Notes: generated from the letters alone by a model not told the origin. A DNA stretch of 64,000 nt from Euryodendron excelsum (GCA_033060915.1 CM065384.1:30728501-30792500); one strand, 5' to 3'; counted from the stretch's first letter, positions 11,432 to 26,400 are shown. Made by a program: numbers and translations.

Positions 11432-14400
11432 GTAATCTCTCCCAAACCTTAATCTCCACTCTCCATCAGTAATCACTACAATTCAACCAACAATTCAATT
11501 TTCAGACTCTTTAAAATTTGGCGCTAAACTTTGAAATTTGTGCATTTAGTTCTGCCAACTCAATCGAAGAGTCAGACCTTGCAAGAAAGATCGTTTACGA
11601 GTGGGATAAAGGTAACAGAAAGCTGTAGAAATGGATAATGTGTTGTAATTTTGTACCGGGATTTTGCATTTCATGCGATTATGATTTAATTATTATGTAT
11701 TTTTGTTTTGATGAAGCTTCGTTTGAAGTGCGGCAAACTTACAAACAGTTTGTGGCTGCGGTTGTGGAGTTGATCGGTGGGGAAGTGGGGTCGGAGGAGT
11801 TTCGTGAGGTGGCATTGACTGTTTACCTTCTTTTTGCTAAGCCAGTGGAGGAGGACGAGGATGACCGGAGGATTGCTGAGAAAAAGTAAGAATTTCAGTG
11901 CTTCCAATTATGTGTTGGACAGGAAATTCCCTGAATGTTATGTCGTTTAACGGGGTGTAGAGTCTTTAGCCTATGACTGTAATATAGAAGTGAAAATTGA
12001 GATTGTTGCAAGGGCGCCGAGATGCTGATCTGCCTCTTTATCCATGAGCATTTTGAGTGTTGAAAGGTGAATACTACATCAAAGTCACAAGCGGCATCAA
12101 GCGCCTATGTACACAAGATGTATACAAAGAAAACTATACCCCCACTCCAAAATTAAGATCTGCTATACAACCTATCAACATAGAAGAAGATTCATAGTAT
12201 TTCCTTGTTGTTCAAAACTGAAACACTTGTATCAAAATCGATTTAAATGTATGTACTGGCAAAATTGCATCTTAAAAAGTCCTCCGATTGTGCTGTCTCC
12301 ACAAACACTACATTAAGCACAAGGGAGCGATCCTACAAGCCTTCTTGGTCTTCTTTGCACATCCTCTAGGCCAAGATACGTAGAAAAGTAATAACCCACT
12401 GAACACCAAAAATGCAAAATAGCAAATTCCACTTGTCATGCTACATCACAGTGGAGGAGAAGATGGTTTAATGTTTCCTCTGTTGTTCGTCACATTTAAC
12501 ACCAATTAGGAAGCATTTTACTCGACCAAATCATCCTATCCTCGCTTGTACGATTCTGCTCCACCTTATAAAGGGTATCCAAGAACTTATCAACAATCTC
12601 CAATTCCCAATCTTGGAAATTTTGACCAAACTGAGGGTATAATCTGCCACTAAAGCCTCTTTATCCCTAGCAATAGCATAAAGATCCAGAAAAGCTATTG
12701 ATAACGACACTTCCTTATGTGACACATTATGCCAAAACTGAACTCTCCTCCCTTCACCTATCATAAATCTGAGATATTAAAGAAATCATATCATCCTCTC
12801 CTGATTCCCTTCAGCAAACAAACTCTATATGAACTTCTAACATCAGTAGAGGTCCACCCACCCGCACCTATAACATAAATAGACTTTGGCACCTGAATCT
12901 AATAGCAACCAACTGTTCCAAAAGCTTAAGTTGTCAGATGCTGAAAAATTTATTATTATATCCCCAACACCCCCCTCATCTGTAGCCATATGCCGCACCA
13001 TAAGTGGGCCAAACATGTCCATGTATTATAATTATGGGTAGGCAGTTAGATTCAAATGGAGAACCTTTGCATGCTTTGATACCCTGTTAACTACCGATTG
13101 CTCTAAAATTTTTAGCTTTTAGAAAGGGTGTAACTTAGTTATTTTTATTTTCAATGGAATGCAATGTATTAGGGTATTGAAATTTAATCGTGGATGATGT
13201 TGTAACTTGTATCCAAGAGTGTAACTGTACTTCTTGTATTTTGAATGCAGCTTAGAATTGCCAAAAGTACTTGGTCATGCTGTTTCGGGTGCAAGTCTAC
13301 ATAATGCCACCTCTCTAGCCCGGAGGCTTTCGCTGTTGCAGTCTAATGACAGTTTGGATGTGTTTGTTCCAGGAAGGGAAATAAATGGGAGTGTTGATGA
13401 TTTAGAATTTGGTGCTGACCTTGATTTTCAACCCCCTGCTCGGTTTGTGGTTGATGTCACTTTAGAGGATGGAGAATTGTTGGGCGAGGAAAGTGCTTCA
13501 CCGTTTTCTTTGCTTCAGTGGTATGACCGCAGTGATCCTACAAATTATGATTCTGCTGCTGATGGTAAACACTTTGATTTGCGATGGATAAGAGATGCAT
13601 GTGATAAAATAGTGAAAGGAAGTACTTCGCAGCTTCCTCAAGATGAACTAGCAATGGCCATCTGCCGGATACTTGATTCAGAGAAACCCGGTGATGAGGT
13701 AATGTTTTCAGTACTTCCTCACTTTATTTCATTAGAATAGTCTTCAGCCATGTGCTTCAAGTTGTACAACACTGATGTTCTTAAAGAATTTAAAACTTTT
13801 GTTGTGAAGATAGCTGGTGATTTGTTGGATCTTGTTGGGGATAGCGCATTTGAAACAGTTCAAGACCTAATATTGGTGAGAATATGAATACTCTTCTCTT
13901 TCCATAATCTTTGGTTTTCGTTCCGGATCACTGATACATGAGGTTGTATCACCTTGTCAACAAGTTATTTTATGGTTTTGTGGTCATATATCCAAGGTTG
14001 TTTATTTATTCATTTCTTGAAATGCACATGTTGTTTTCTTTAAGCTGGGTGTAGAACTTTCTTTTAGGTTGATAATTGCCTTCAAGGATAATAGTCATTC
14101 CTGCCTGGGAAGATTTTAACTTAGGATAACTCATGCGATCCTGATTGTTTCAGAAAATACTAACCTTTGGGTGGTGGCATCTGATTTGTTCTGTAACTGG
14201 TGGGGACCTTTATAGTTTAAAGTTTAAACTACTTCACAGAAATTAATTCAAAATAATTCTCCCCTTCCTTCACCTCAGAATTCATAATCCTTGATGTTAT
14301 AGGAGTCTGCTTTGGTTATATTTGAAATTTCTTCTTCCTTTTCAGCATAGAAAGGAACTTGTTGATGCTATCCATCATGGGTTACTGGTACTGAAATCTG

Positions 14401-15614
14401 ACAAACTGGCTACAAGCACTCAATCTCGCATGCCTAGTTATGGAACCCAGGTGTGAAATGGTTTAACACCTATGTATACACACTCATATATATGCTTATG
14501 CATATGCATCTGTGTTGTTTTCAACTTTTTTGTTTTTTTGTTTTGTTTTTTGTTGGGTAGTAGTTTTTTATCATCACAAGATCAAACTGGACATGTGGAA
14601 GTTACTTTATGCTATTCTATAGGTTACTGTTCAAACAGAGTCTGAACGGCAAATTGATAAACTTCGGCGCAAGGAGGAAAAGCGGAATAGACATGGAACA
14701 GATTATGGGGTTGATGACGAATTTTCTGCCATGGGTTTTAGTTCTTTACTCCAAGCAAGTGAAAAGAAAAGCCCATTTGATGATTTGATTGGGTCAGGTG
14801 AAGGATTGCACCTATTAGCGGCAACTGCCCTTCCCCAAGGCACTGTCAGGAAACACTACAAGGGATATGAAGAAGTTATAATTCCCCCAACACCAACTGC
14901 ACCAATGAAACCTGGGGAAAAACTGGTACATCCTATCTAATATGCAGTATAAAACTGGTAGATCCTATCTAAGATACAATATGTGAATTTCTATAACTTA
15001 TCATCAGTCTAATGCAATAATGCTATAATTGATGCATTGATTTTGTAATTTCAAATCATTTTTTTTTGTGCATTTCAAATATTTTTAGTCGTGAGGCCAA
15101 AATCAATTATTTTGAGACATGTTTATCCATGCTGTCCAACATTCTTCTGGTGGAAGAATAATGTTGTATCACCAGTTTTGTTTCTACTTGATTTGTCCTA
15201 TATAACTAGTTTTAGGCCTGTTTGAGGCACACAATTGTTCTTTAATTTCTTGTCATTTGAATTTAAAAAATATACCACATAGTGGCATATTTCACATCAG
15301 GTATAAATATTTATGAAAAGTGAAGTATCACATACTCTTCACATAGCCAAACACCATAAAATACATAAACTAAATAAATACAGTGAACCATAGTTGAAGA
15401 AATAAATATGATGAACCAAACAGATAACTCAAAAAATTATTTATTATTTATTATTTTGAAAGAAAACTGTTTTTATTTCAAATCTTGAGAGCCACTCAAA
15501 ATGAGTCCCTTGTTGCAACCACGGCAACAATGACCGCTTGTTATACATAGTATAAAGATTTCTTGTCAATCTGTTGAGTTCTAGAATTGTTTGAGATCTG
15601 TATGGGGAGTTGCA

Positions 15615-15646
<32 letters not shown>

Positions 15647-18600
15647 TTTGTTGAAAAATAAAGATTTTGTTGAAACAGAAGAGAAGGCAAAGCCCTTGTA
15701 CATGTGGGGCATGCCCAGAAACTAAAATCAGAATTTAAGGTCATCCAGAAAATCGAAGCAAGCTGCACTTACCCTCTAAAATCTTCCAAGGGAAAAAGCT
15801 TCTAAGAATAATAGATTATGCTTTGCTATGTGCGAGCCTGGATCTTGAATATTCTTCTATTTCTCTGCTCTCAAATGCCTTTAGCTTCCCTGTTCTTTCA
15901 GTTCTCTTATTTCCAATCTCAGCCCGTCAACCCCCAAGGAAATCAGCTGTTGTGTGAGGCAGAAGCTTTCTGCGCTTCATCTGATAAAGGAATGCTCATA
16001 GTTACTGAGCAATTGCAAAGCAAATTGAGCGCTCGACTGACTTCCTGGCCTTTCTATGCCAAATGCACCTATCAGTAATTCTTCTACCAATAAAGACGGA
16101 ATATTGTTTATGGTAGACTGGTAATATCCAAAATTGAAACAAATGAATTAGTGAGTATTATATGAATGGCTCTTGAAAAATTTTCTTTTCTTTCATATAT
16201 TATGCAAAAGAGATAGAAACAGAAGACGGGAATAGAGAGAGGATAATGGAGTAGAGAGTGAATATTGATAGAAGGGGAGACAGAGAGAAGATAGGATAGA
16301 GAAAAGAAAGAAAGTAGGAGAGGGAGATAACATATATGGGAGGAACCAAACGGGAAAGAGAAAGAGAAAGAGAGGAGATAAGAATAAGAAATGGGAGAGA
16401 AAAGAGATTTTGGAAGAAGAGTAAGAAAGATATAGATGATGTAAGAATAAGAGATGAGAGAGAAAAGAGATATTAGGGAAATGAGAAAGAGATTAGGGCT
16501 GAAGAAGAAGCAGGTGTGGTTTTTCTTTTTTTTTTTTTGGTGGTTTTTTTTTTTTTTGGGGGGGCGGGGGGAGAGCAAGATTTATCAATCAAATCTGAAT
16601 TTTATTCATATCTGGAAGGCAAATTCGTTTTATGCCTATAGAGCCTATTTATAGGCTTAAGAAAATCCCAATAACTCATAAAAACTTCCTAAAACTCTTT
16701 CTACCTGCCATAATTATCTAATGGAACTTAAACTCAATGTTTAAAACCCCTGGAAGTCCTAATAAAATAAAAATGCAATAAGATTGTCTGAAAGACACCT
16801 AATATCAATAAAATCATTATCTTTGCAGGAGTCTTACATCATGTAGGCTTTATTAATCCCCTAAACTCGATCTCGAGTTCCTTTAAGCATTGAGAAGATT
16901 AGCAGTGTGTCTACGATAAGTTTATGTTGCTTTCATATGTTAGAGAGAGAGAGAGAAAGAGAGAGAGAGCAAAATTCTTCCAAAAATTCATCTTCTAAAG
17001 CTATTTTGTTTAACAATGATAGAGCCTATTTGTAGGCTTAACTAAACGCTAATAACTCGTAGGAACCTTCTAAAACTCTTCTTAAGTAACATAGTTACTA
17101 ATAGGACTAATACTTTAAATCCCCTAAAAGTCCCACATGGAGAGGAATCAACTTCAAGTTCCTTTTAACAATGAGAAGATATTAGCATTTTCAACATCTA
17201 CATGGATCTTCGGTTTGACGACAAACAAGCCTGCATGATGTCGAACTCATTAGAGTATATGAGAGATTATATGATATCAGACAACTTTAGGAAACTTGGA
17301 TTAAGGCTGCCTACAATTAAGTTTGTGGTGGATTTGGGGTGGGAATAGATTTGTAAGGGTTCTAACAGATAGAGGAAGGCTTCTAGATGGAATTGTGGCT
17401 TTATATTGAAAACTAGAAGGTTGTAGGATTTTTGGAATTAGATGCAGGAATTATCTGTATAGCAGGTATTATAGTTTAAATTTACTAGCAAAGGGTCTGT
17501 TCTGTGGCTGTGAACTTTAATCTAAGAATAATACCCTGAGTATGTGTGCAAAGAAGATGGAGAAGAAGAAGAAAAGTAGAAGTAAGAAGCGTTTAATTCT
17601 CGCAAGGGTTAGACAAATTCACACAAACCTAATCTTAAGTTCTCATAAACTCAACTCCATAGAATAGAATAATTACATAGATATTTATGGGCTCTTGGGA
17701 TCTTCTAATTCTATGAGGACCTTGGTTGTAAATTGCAGTATCTATCGATGTAACGGACGTGCTTGTGTGTAATTGTATCTGAAGTATCAGCCAATGGGTA
17801 CCAGGAATTGGCAACCAAACCTGTGATTTCTTTTCAAGCAATAGTAAACGTTTATATACATGTTTTGATCTCATTTGTCACGATTTGAATGTTTGTAATA
17901 GTTTTTAATCAACAATATGGTATCTAGAAACATGTTTATATTTAAGGCCAAAAAAAGTATAAACTTTCATATTTTGAGGGATTTAACATGGAAGGTGAGA
18001 TAGAGTGAAATTCTAGAGGGAAAAATGGTGTGGAGATGAAATGTTGGAGACGCCTTTCCCTTCTATTTTCTGGCTTGCTGTGGACAAAGAGGCCTCGATG
18101 GCGAATTATGTTCAAGGTATGGGTAATGATAATTTTTTGGGATGTGGGTTTGAGACATTTTGCAAGATTGGAAGGTGGACCAATTGTGAGTCTTCTCAAC
18201 CTTTGGTACAGGTTAAGGGTCATTGGTGAAGGTCATGATTCCTTGCATTGCACTCTCTTTTGATTTTTTAGCTACTCCACAAATTATTAGATGCACTTGG
18301 ATAGTATAATATATCTGTATGCATTTTTGCATTTACTTAGAGAGGCAGTGAGGCACTCTAGAAGTACTCTTGTTCTCCATGGGATTTCACATTGATGCTT
18401 TCTTCTCTTGCTCCTGCTTTAATTACTTTGACCTCAATATGGAACCCTTTGGATGGTAACTGAAAGACATGCACATAGCCAATTTTGCTTTTATTTTCTC
18501 TTGAGAGCTAGACATGAAAAAGTCCCAACCAAGCAATGGTTATTATCACGCCACATCTCTGCTGAATGTATTGTTAGGACTTGATTCAGGGGTCACGTCT

Positions 18601-19062
18601 GTATATACGCTTCCTGGCTCTCTTAGTTACTTCTGTTGTTAATTGAAATATAAATTATTCTTCTCTTGCATTACTTTTATTTTTATCTGTTGTCAGATTG
18701 AGATAAAGGAGTTAGATGAGTTTGCTCAAGCTGCTTTCCATGGCTACAAATCTCTGAACCGTATACAGAGCAGAATATTTCAAACTACTTATTACAGTAA
18801 CGAGAACATACTAGTGAGTCATCAAACCTGCAATCTCACATTCTCCTCATATCATGCAATGAAAGTGCACGTTTCAATATATCTAATGTGAATTCGTTGT
18901 ACTTGCAGGTTTGTGCTCCAACAGGAGCTGGTAAAACCAATATAGCTATGATTGCTGTTCTACATGAGGTGTACAATCATGCCTGAACCTGTGTTTCCTT
19001 GCTTTTTTTTTTTTTGGAATTCAATCTTTTCTGTTGCACTTTTTGGGTCAGGATGGAAGCAT

Positions 19063-19104
<42 letters not shown>

Positions 19105-20424
19105 TTTTTATTTTTTGAGTAGAAGCACGCCATACACTCTTGGGTTGACATATATACAAGATACCAATGGGTGCATTGCTCTGTCTGATAGATATTAGTT
19201 TTGAAATAGACAACCGCACCATTGATATCACATGATAGGGGATTGTTTTTAAGGGGTTTGGTTAAACCCAAACAATTCTAACTACTTTAGATTCAAGAAA
19301 ATTCTCAAATCAGGGGCATTTTGGTAATTTTGCAGATTAAGGTACTTCAATAGTTGAAATTTATTCCAGGTAGGTTAGGTTGTTTGGTTATTAGTTTTAC
19401 TAAGTCCTATACTTGTTTGGAAGTAGTTGAATCTTAGTTAAGGAAACCTTTGTTTAGTAGGATTTAGGAAATCATTTTCCTAGTGAGAAAGGTAACATAT
19501 TTCTATATAAGCAAAGCTTTGTAAAGACAATTAGACAAGTTGATTAATAAAATTTCTCTGCAGATTTTGCTCTTTTCAATGGTGAGATTCTATTTATTTT
19601 TTGTAGGTGAGACTCCTAGAAACCCTTAGAGTGATTCCAGCGTTTTTATCCTCCTCCTCCTCTTTATTTATCACTTTAAAACCTTTTGGAAGCCATAATC
19701 AGATCTAATCTAGCCCTTTCCCTACCCATTAACCATAGATAGATAATCCCTAACCCTTTTCGCCTAGGAAGCACAGATACTCTATTTAGGGTGTTGTATT
19801 CGTGTTCGACACGTGTTGGACACGCCAATATACATGTCCTAAATTTTTATTTATTTATTTTTCAATGGACATATCTAGGACATGAGGGGCATGTATTGGA
19901 CACATCTAGGACATCTATTGAAAACATTTAGTACACTTTGATGACCTGTGGATGTTACATTGATATACATTATAGATAAAAATGTATATAAAAATATTTT
20001 TTTGCTGTATCCCTGTTGTGTTCGTGTCCTCACTTTTTGAAGACTGCCGTGTCGTGTGTCCGTATCTGTGTTTCTTAGCTTTTTACTTTATTAGTTCTAT
20101 TTTTGACCACAAAAGAAGTAGATCCAGCCTCCTAATAGCCCCCGTACAACCTCAAACCATCCTCTATTCGAGTTTAACACTTCTTGTTAAACGACTTCTA
20201 CCAATCTTTTCCTTCCGCCTCATCTGTCTCTGTCTCTGTCTCTGTCTCTTTTGGTAAGCAAGATAAGAAGTTATTACCAAAAAAGGAGAATATACAATGA
20301 CAAGAAATAACTCCTAGGTGCAAAAAAAGCCATGCCTAGGGCCTAGCGCACACACCTAAAAGGCTACACCAAGCCCTAGCCTGCTATACGTTGAAAACCC
20401 TCGCATCCCCGAGAGGCTAGGGAA

Positions 20425-20458
<34 letters not shown>

Positions 20459-23400
20459 CAATGTCTCTTTTAACCTTCGATCCAAATCCAAACCCTAAAC
20501 TACATATATTGGAGATATGCATCTATATAAATTTATATATATATATATATATATAGATATTTCAATACCCCACTTCACTGGTTATACTATCACATATCAC
20601 GACCTCTATGAATTCTAGCTACCATCACCACCTCCACCTCCTCCTTTTTCTTCGTCTTTCTTTCTTTCATTGTTTTCCTAAATATATATGTACTTATATT
20701 TAAATCCATGTATATGCTCATCAATGGTGCAATTTTATTAGGGGTCTATTAGTGGATGGGGTTGAGAAAAAAGAGGAGGATATTTGTAAGGAGGAGATTC
20801 TTTTTTACGAGCATCTGTATGTAGAGAATTCAGAGTCTCGTCCTCAGTTGGATGGGTTGGATTTCTTGTCTTTGCCACTAAGAGAGATAAGGTTGGTTTG
20901 GAGAAACCTTTTTTTGAAGAGGAAGTTCTTCTAGCTTTAAAAGATTGTAATGGTGATAAAGCTCTGAGGCCAGATGGAATGATCATGGCATTTTTACTTG
21001 CAAGTTGGGATGTGGTGAGGAATGATGTAATGACTATGTTTCATCATTTTTTTGAAATTGGTACCTGTGACGGGAGCCTCAATGCTACATTTATTGTGTT
21101 GATTCCAAAGAAAATGGGAGCAAAGGAATTAAAGGATTTTAGACCCATTAGTCTAATGGGTTGTGTGTACATTAGCTAAAGTTTTGGCAATCAAATCGAG
21201 GAAGGTGGTGGGAAAAGTTGTTTCGGATTCTCAGAATGCTTTTGTGGGAGGTACATAGATTCTAGATGCCATGCTTGTTGCTAATGAAGTTGTGGATCCT
21301 AGATTACGTAGTGGGGAACTGGGGGTATTATGCAAGTTAGATATTGAGAAGGCGTATGATCATGTGAATTGGAATTTCTTGTTGCATGTGATGGAAATGA
21401 TGGGTTTTGGGGAGAAATGAAGAATGTGATGAATTTTCTGTTTTGGTTAATGGTATTCCGGCAGGCTTTTTTCCTAGTTCAAGAGGGCTTAGACGAGGGG
21501 ATCCATTATCTCCTTTTTTATTTATCTTGGTAATAGAGGCATTTAGCAAAATGGTTACCAGAACAGTGTAGGCAGGTTTGATAGAAGGGTTCGAGGTGGA
21601 TAGGCCAGATGAGAATTTGATTACAGTTTCTCATTTGTTATTTGCGGACGATGCCATGATTTTTTGTGGAAATCATGGTATTTTGATTTGCTTTGAAGCA
21701 GTGTCTGGGTTGAAAATTAATGTGGGAAAAAGTGAGTTAATTCTGATTGGGGAGGCTCCTATTGTTCAACATCTTGCAGAAGCTTTGGGTTTCAAGACAG
21801 GTTCTTTGCTGTCTTCATACTTGGGGTGACCCTTTGGGATCTTCATTCAAAGCTACTTTAGTTTGGGACTGTATTTTAGAAAGAATGGAAAAGAGGTTGG
21901 CCATGTGGAAACGACGATACCTGTCAAAGGGAGGCAGATTGATGTTGATTAGGAGCACATTAGCAAGCCTTCCAATGTACTTTATGTCTCTTTTTACTAT
22001 TCCTTCTTCAGTGGCTACGAGGTTAGAGAGACTTCAGAGGAATTTTTTATGGGGTGGTTTTGGGTATGAGTTTAAATATCATTTGGTGAATTGGGATCTT
22101 ATTTGTTATCCTTTGTTTGTTGGAGGGCTAGGAATTCGGTATTTTAGGTATTTCAATCAAGCTTTGTTAGGGAAGTGGCTGTGGAGGTATGCCAATGAAA
22201 GGAGTTGTTTGTGGAGAAGGGTTATTCTTTGTAAAGATGGGTCTGAGGATGGTGATTGGATTTCTAAAGAGGTAATGGGTTCTTACGGTGTTGGGTTATG
22301 GAAGGGAATTAGGAAAGGGTGGTCAAATGTTGTTTCTCATGTGCACTTTAGCATTGGAGATGGTTGTAAAATTAAGTTATGGCATGATGTTTGGTAGAGG
22401 GAGATTCCTTTGTCTATAGCTTTTCCTGCTTTATTTAACATTGTTTTAGATAAGAATGTGTGGGTTTTGGATTATATGAAAATAACAGGGACTGGGTGGT
22501 ATGAGAGCCTCAGTTTTGTAGAGATGTGCATGATTGGGAACTTGAGATAGTGGCGGAGTTCTTTTAGTTGTTATATGAGAAAGTGACATCAAGGGGTGGT
22601 GATGATAAGATTGTTTGGGAGAATAATGGAGGTAAGTTCTTTGTTCGATCTTATTATTATATGATAAGGGGTGGATGCACATGTAGCTTCCATTGGAAGA
22701 GCATTTGGAAAGTAGGGGCTCCAATGAGGGTTTCGTTTTTTGTGTGGACGACGGCATTAGACTCTATTTTGACTATCGATAATTCCTAATTGGTGTTGTA
22801 TGTGCAAGAAGGCAGAGGAAATTGATAATCATTTGTTGTTGCATTGCGAGGTAGCAAGGGATTTGTGGAGTTTCGTTTTATCTATTTTTTGGTATTCATT
22901 GGGTAATGCCAGGTTCCGTGTTTCAATTGATGGAATTTTGTGTTGGTGGTTGTCGCTTAAAGAGAGTCAAGAGGTTTTGAAAGGTGGCTCATTTGTGCTT
23001 GATGTGGTATATTTGGAGAGAATGCAATAGGCACACATTTGATGACGTGGCTTTAGCAGCCCATAGTCCATAGTCTTAAGCTTGCCTTATTGTCTTGCTT
23101 CCACTTTTGGGTTCAAGGAGCATTTTGTATTTCTTCTTTTGCTTTTAATGATTTCTTGGGGGATTTTTCTTTTGTTCTTAATGTTTAGGTTCTTTGTGTA
23201 CTCCTGGTGTGCAAGGGCTACACCTCCATTTAGGGGCTTTCTTTAATAAATTTATTTATCGATAAAACAAAAATCCATGTATGCATGGGTTATATGTCAA
23301 ACCCACCACCTACACAAATTCATTTCACTACCACCTACAGAAATTCCGGCACCACAACCAATGCCCCATCTTCTTACTTTCTGTTTCCTTCTTTATCTCT

Positions 23401-26400
23401 AAAACTTTTAACTATTAAATATAATATGGGTATTTAGGGTATTTCATAATATAATTGAGGCAGGGTGACGTAAACCCTACCTTGCCCCAAACCCGCCTCG
23501 GGTTATATTTTTTTCCTCGTAACCTGTCCCTAATATGTTTATTTACAGCCCAAACCCATACTATTAGGGGCGGGGTAAAGTGGATCTCGTGTTTTCAGGT
23601 CAAATTGTTATCCCTACGAGTGGAAGGTTACCATGTGGGACTAATGTGCTGACATGTAAGGCAAATCTTGACATAGCATAAGACACGATGTATCTAAGCT
23701 TTCCATTACTTCGTAATGAACGTCTAAACCATGTTATCTTGGTTATTAGTTAAAAATTAAGACTACTAAAATGACTATTATAAAATGAAGACAAGGTGCA
23801 TTTTTAAATTTGTATTTAAAATAAAAAATCTCAAAGTTGTAACTGCATTAAATATGGGGGACAAAGAAATATTTTCAAGTGATTTCAGAATAAGTTAGGA
23901 AGTAGAGAGTTTTGCTTAAATGAATTGAATTTATGTTTAGCCATTAAAGTCAAAGACAACCAACTAAACTAAAATGAACTTTTTACTTCAGGCTGAATAA
24001 TGTTAAATTCTAATGGGATAGAATTTTGAATATAATTATTGCTCACAAATGAGGGCAGCCTGAGCAGGCCTGGGCACAACAATAAGGTTGCTCCATTGTC
24101 ACCTGGATGTCATGGGTTCAAAACACAAAAATGGCCTCTTCGTATGTGGAGGTAAGGTTGCATACATCTAACCCTCCCTAGTCCTTGCACTGGCAGGACC
24201 CTCGTGCATTGGGCTGCACCTACTATTCCTCACAAATAGAGTTTTCTGGGAACGAAAATTAGAAATTTTTTTTGGTTTCATTTTAATAGTGTTCGAGGGC
24301 TTTGTCCACGCTACCTTGGTAGTCTTGAACATTGTTTTCATTTGTTGGTGTTACATATTGATTTCTTTACTTGGTCATTGCGATAGCATCATCGTTGTCC
24401 ATGCATATGTAGATTTTGCATTCACTAGATCATGAACCCTACAATTAAGCAGAAGGGATTTTAATCCTTAACAAAATATTTTTATCGTGTTGGTAATGAT
24501 GTTTGAAAGGTGATTTATTTTGGGTAGGGTGGTTGGTGTGATACTATAAACCTCACTCTCAACCTTCTAATGTGAATTCTGTTTATAGATTACCTTGTTA
24601 CATAATCTGAATATGTACTACTTTTTATTGCAATTAATTATTATATGGTCGATGAAGTAAAGGTTTTGTGGCAGATTGGACAGCATTTCAAGGACGGTTA
24701 CTTGCATAAAGATGAATTTAAGATAGTTTATGTTGCTCCCATGAAGGTATGACTACTTGTTTTACTCTCAAGTTTATGTTTAGGCTGAGTGGTAATTTCT
24801 GGTTTTTTCCTATTAAGGCATTAGCTGCAGAGGTTACCTCCACTTTTGGCCATCGTTTATCTCCATTGAATGTGATGGTGAAAGAACTTACTGGAGACAT
24901 GCAACTTTCTAAGAGAGAACTTGAAGAAACTCAGGTTGTTTTCTATTCCTATGAGATATGGTTTGTTTTGCTGGGGCAACATGTAGACTACAAATTGCGG
25001 TTTGATCATGACCTTCTAATTTCAATCAGATGATTGTGACAACGCCTGAGAAATGGGATGTCATTACTCGTAAAAGTAGTGACATGTCACTGTCAATGCT
25101 TGTGAAGCTCTTAATTATTGATGAAGTACATCTTTTGAACGATGATAGAGGCCCTGTAATAGAAGCATTAGTTGCTCGAACCCTTCGTCAGGTAAAGTTT
25201 CAGTGGTGTCATGAGTTTTCCTCACAAAATTATTCTTTAAATTAATGTGAGTTGGAAACATCTGTTTGTCTGTAACTTTTATCAGTGATGTTGGGTGCAC
25301 CATGTTGGTCATGCTTCTAACCCTCAGGAATGAAGGCCCATCCTTTTTTGTTTTCTGTATCAGCTCAGAAAATCATGATATTTTGTCTTCATAGTTTAGG
25401 TTGTGGTTGCTATACCTGTTTTCTTTTCTTTTCTTTTCTGTTGGACTTGTTCTTGATTTATTGATACTGTTTCCTCTGTAACTTTTTTTTTTTCTTATCA
25501 AATTTTCTCATACTTGCAGCTGTTTTTTTTTATTATTTTTTATTTGATGCAATCTATCTTCTTTTTAAGCATCCACTCCCAAGTCCATGTCAGTACTGAA
25601 ATTTTAAGACGTATTTTGAGGCTGCCCTTCACAGTGAATGTTGTTCTAGTGATTGTCTGCAGCGCACATGTAAGAGTTCTTGCACCATGGACATGTATAG
25701 TAAACAGTTTCTGAATAAGAGGGCAGTTTCAGTTAGCAATCTTATTTGTTGGATAATGATTAAAAATGGGTCCATTAAACATCGGTCCTTTGCACAGGAA
25801 TTTGGTATTCAAAGAGTAAGTGTAGTCTGAACAAAAGTGGTTGGGATTTAGATTTGGCTTTTAGAGTGTGAAAATACATTTCTCAAGGCTAACCTGACTT
25901 TACTGCTCTACATCATTGGAGATGGATTTAAGAGTTCAATTTTAGAAGAATAGTGTGGTGACTTGTTTTCAAAGTTTTGATTCCTCACTTATTTAGGTAC
26001 TCTATTTTGGGTAATTAACTAGGAACTCTGTTTTGGGTAATTATTTAGGAACTCTATTTTGGGTAATTATTTAGGAACTCTAGTCTCCATAAGACAGTAG
26101 TCACTGGTTGTCTTTTAAATGATTCCAACTGTGTTGGAACTTCCAACTTCCAATTCTCAACAAATCTTGACAACTGGGGGATGGAGGAACTGGCTAATAT
26201 TATCTTTCTTCTTTGCGATGCCTATGCTCAGATGGCCTTTGTTTATTAGGGATATTGGTACTTGGATTCTAGTGGCTCATCTTTCCTTTAAATTTGGTCC
26301 CCTTGTAAATATGAATTTTGCTCCCCCTTTTCCACGCGACTAAGATGATTGAAGTTTAAAGCCCTCCAAAGTCATTTTGCTAGTAGCTCATGATGAGGTT

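Larger units (their letters stand above)
14926..18696. other. intron 7 (3.8 kb)
   Basis: Contains a dispersed repeat (15240-15575), (CT)n, a long polypurine tract and a direct-repeat pair, listed separately. 17200-18690 shows nothing recognisable. Confidence 0.7.

Noticed and set aside
11638..11889. Alternative start of the helicase upstream of exon 3
   Set aside because: The ATG lies in intron 2; exons 1-2 give a conserved N-terminus and splice in frame.
16108..16578. Open frame of 156 codons on the minus strand
   Set aside because: Translation of a polypurine/polypyrimidine tract (Ser/Leu/Phe/Lys runs), not a gene.
21747..22397. 216-codon frame as a host gene
   Set aside because: It is the post-RT part of the L1-type LINE ORF2, in a different frame from the FADD-box part, so a frameshifted element.
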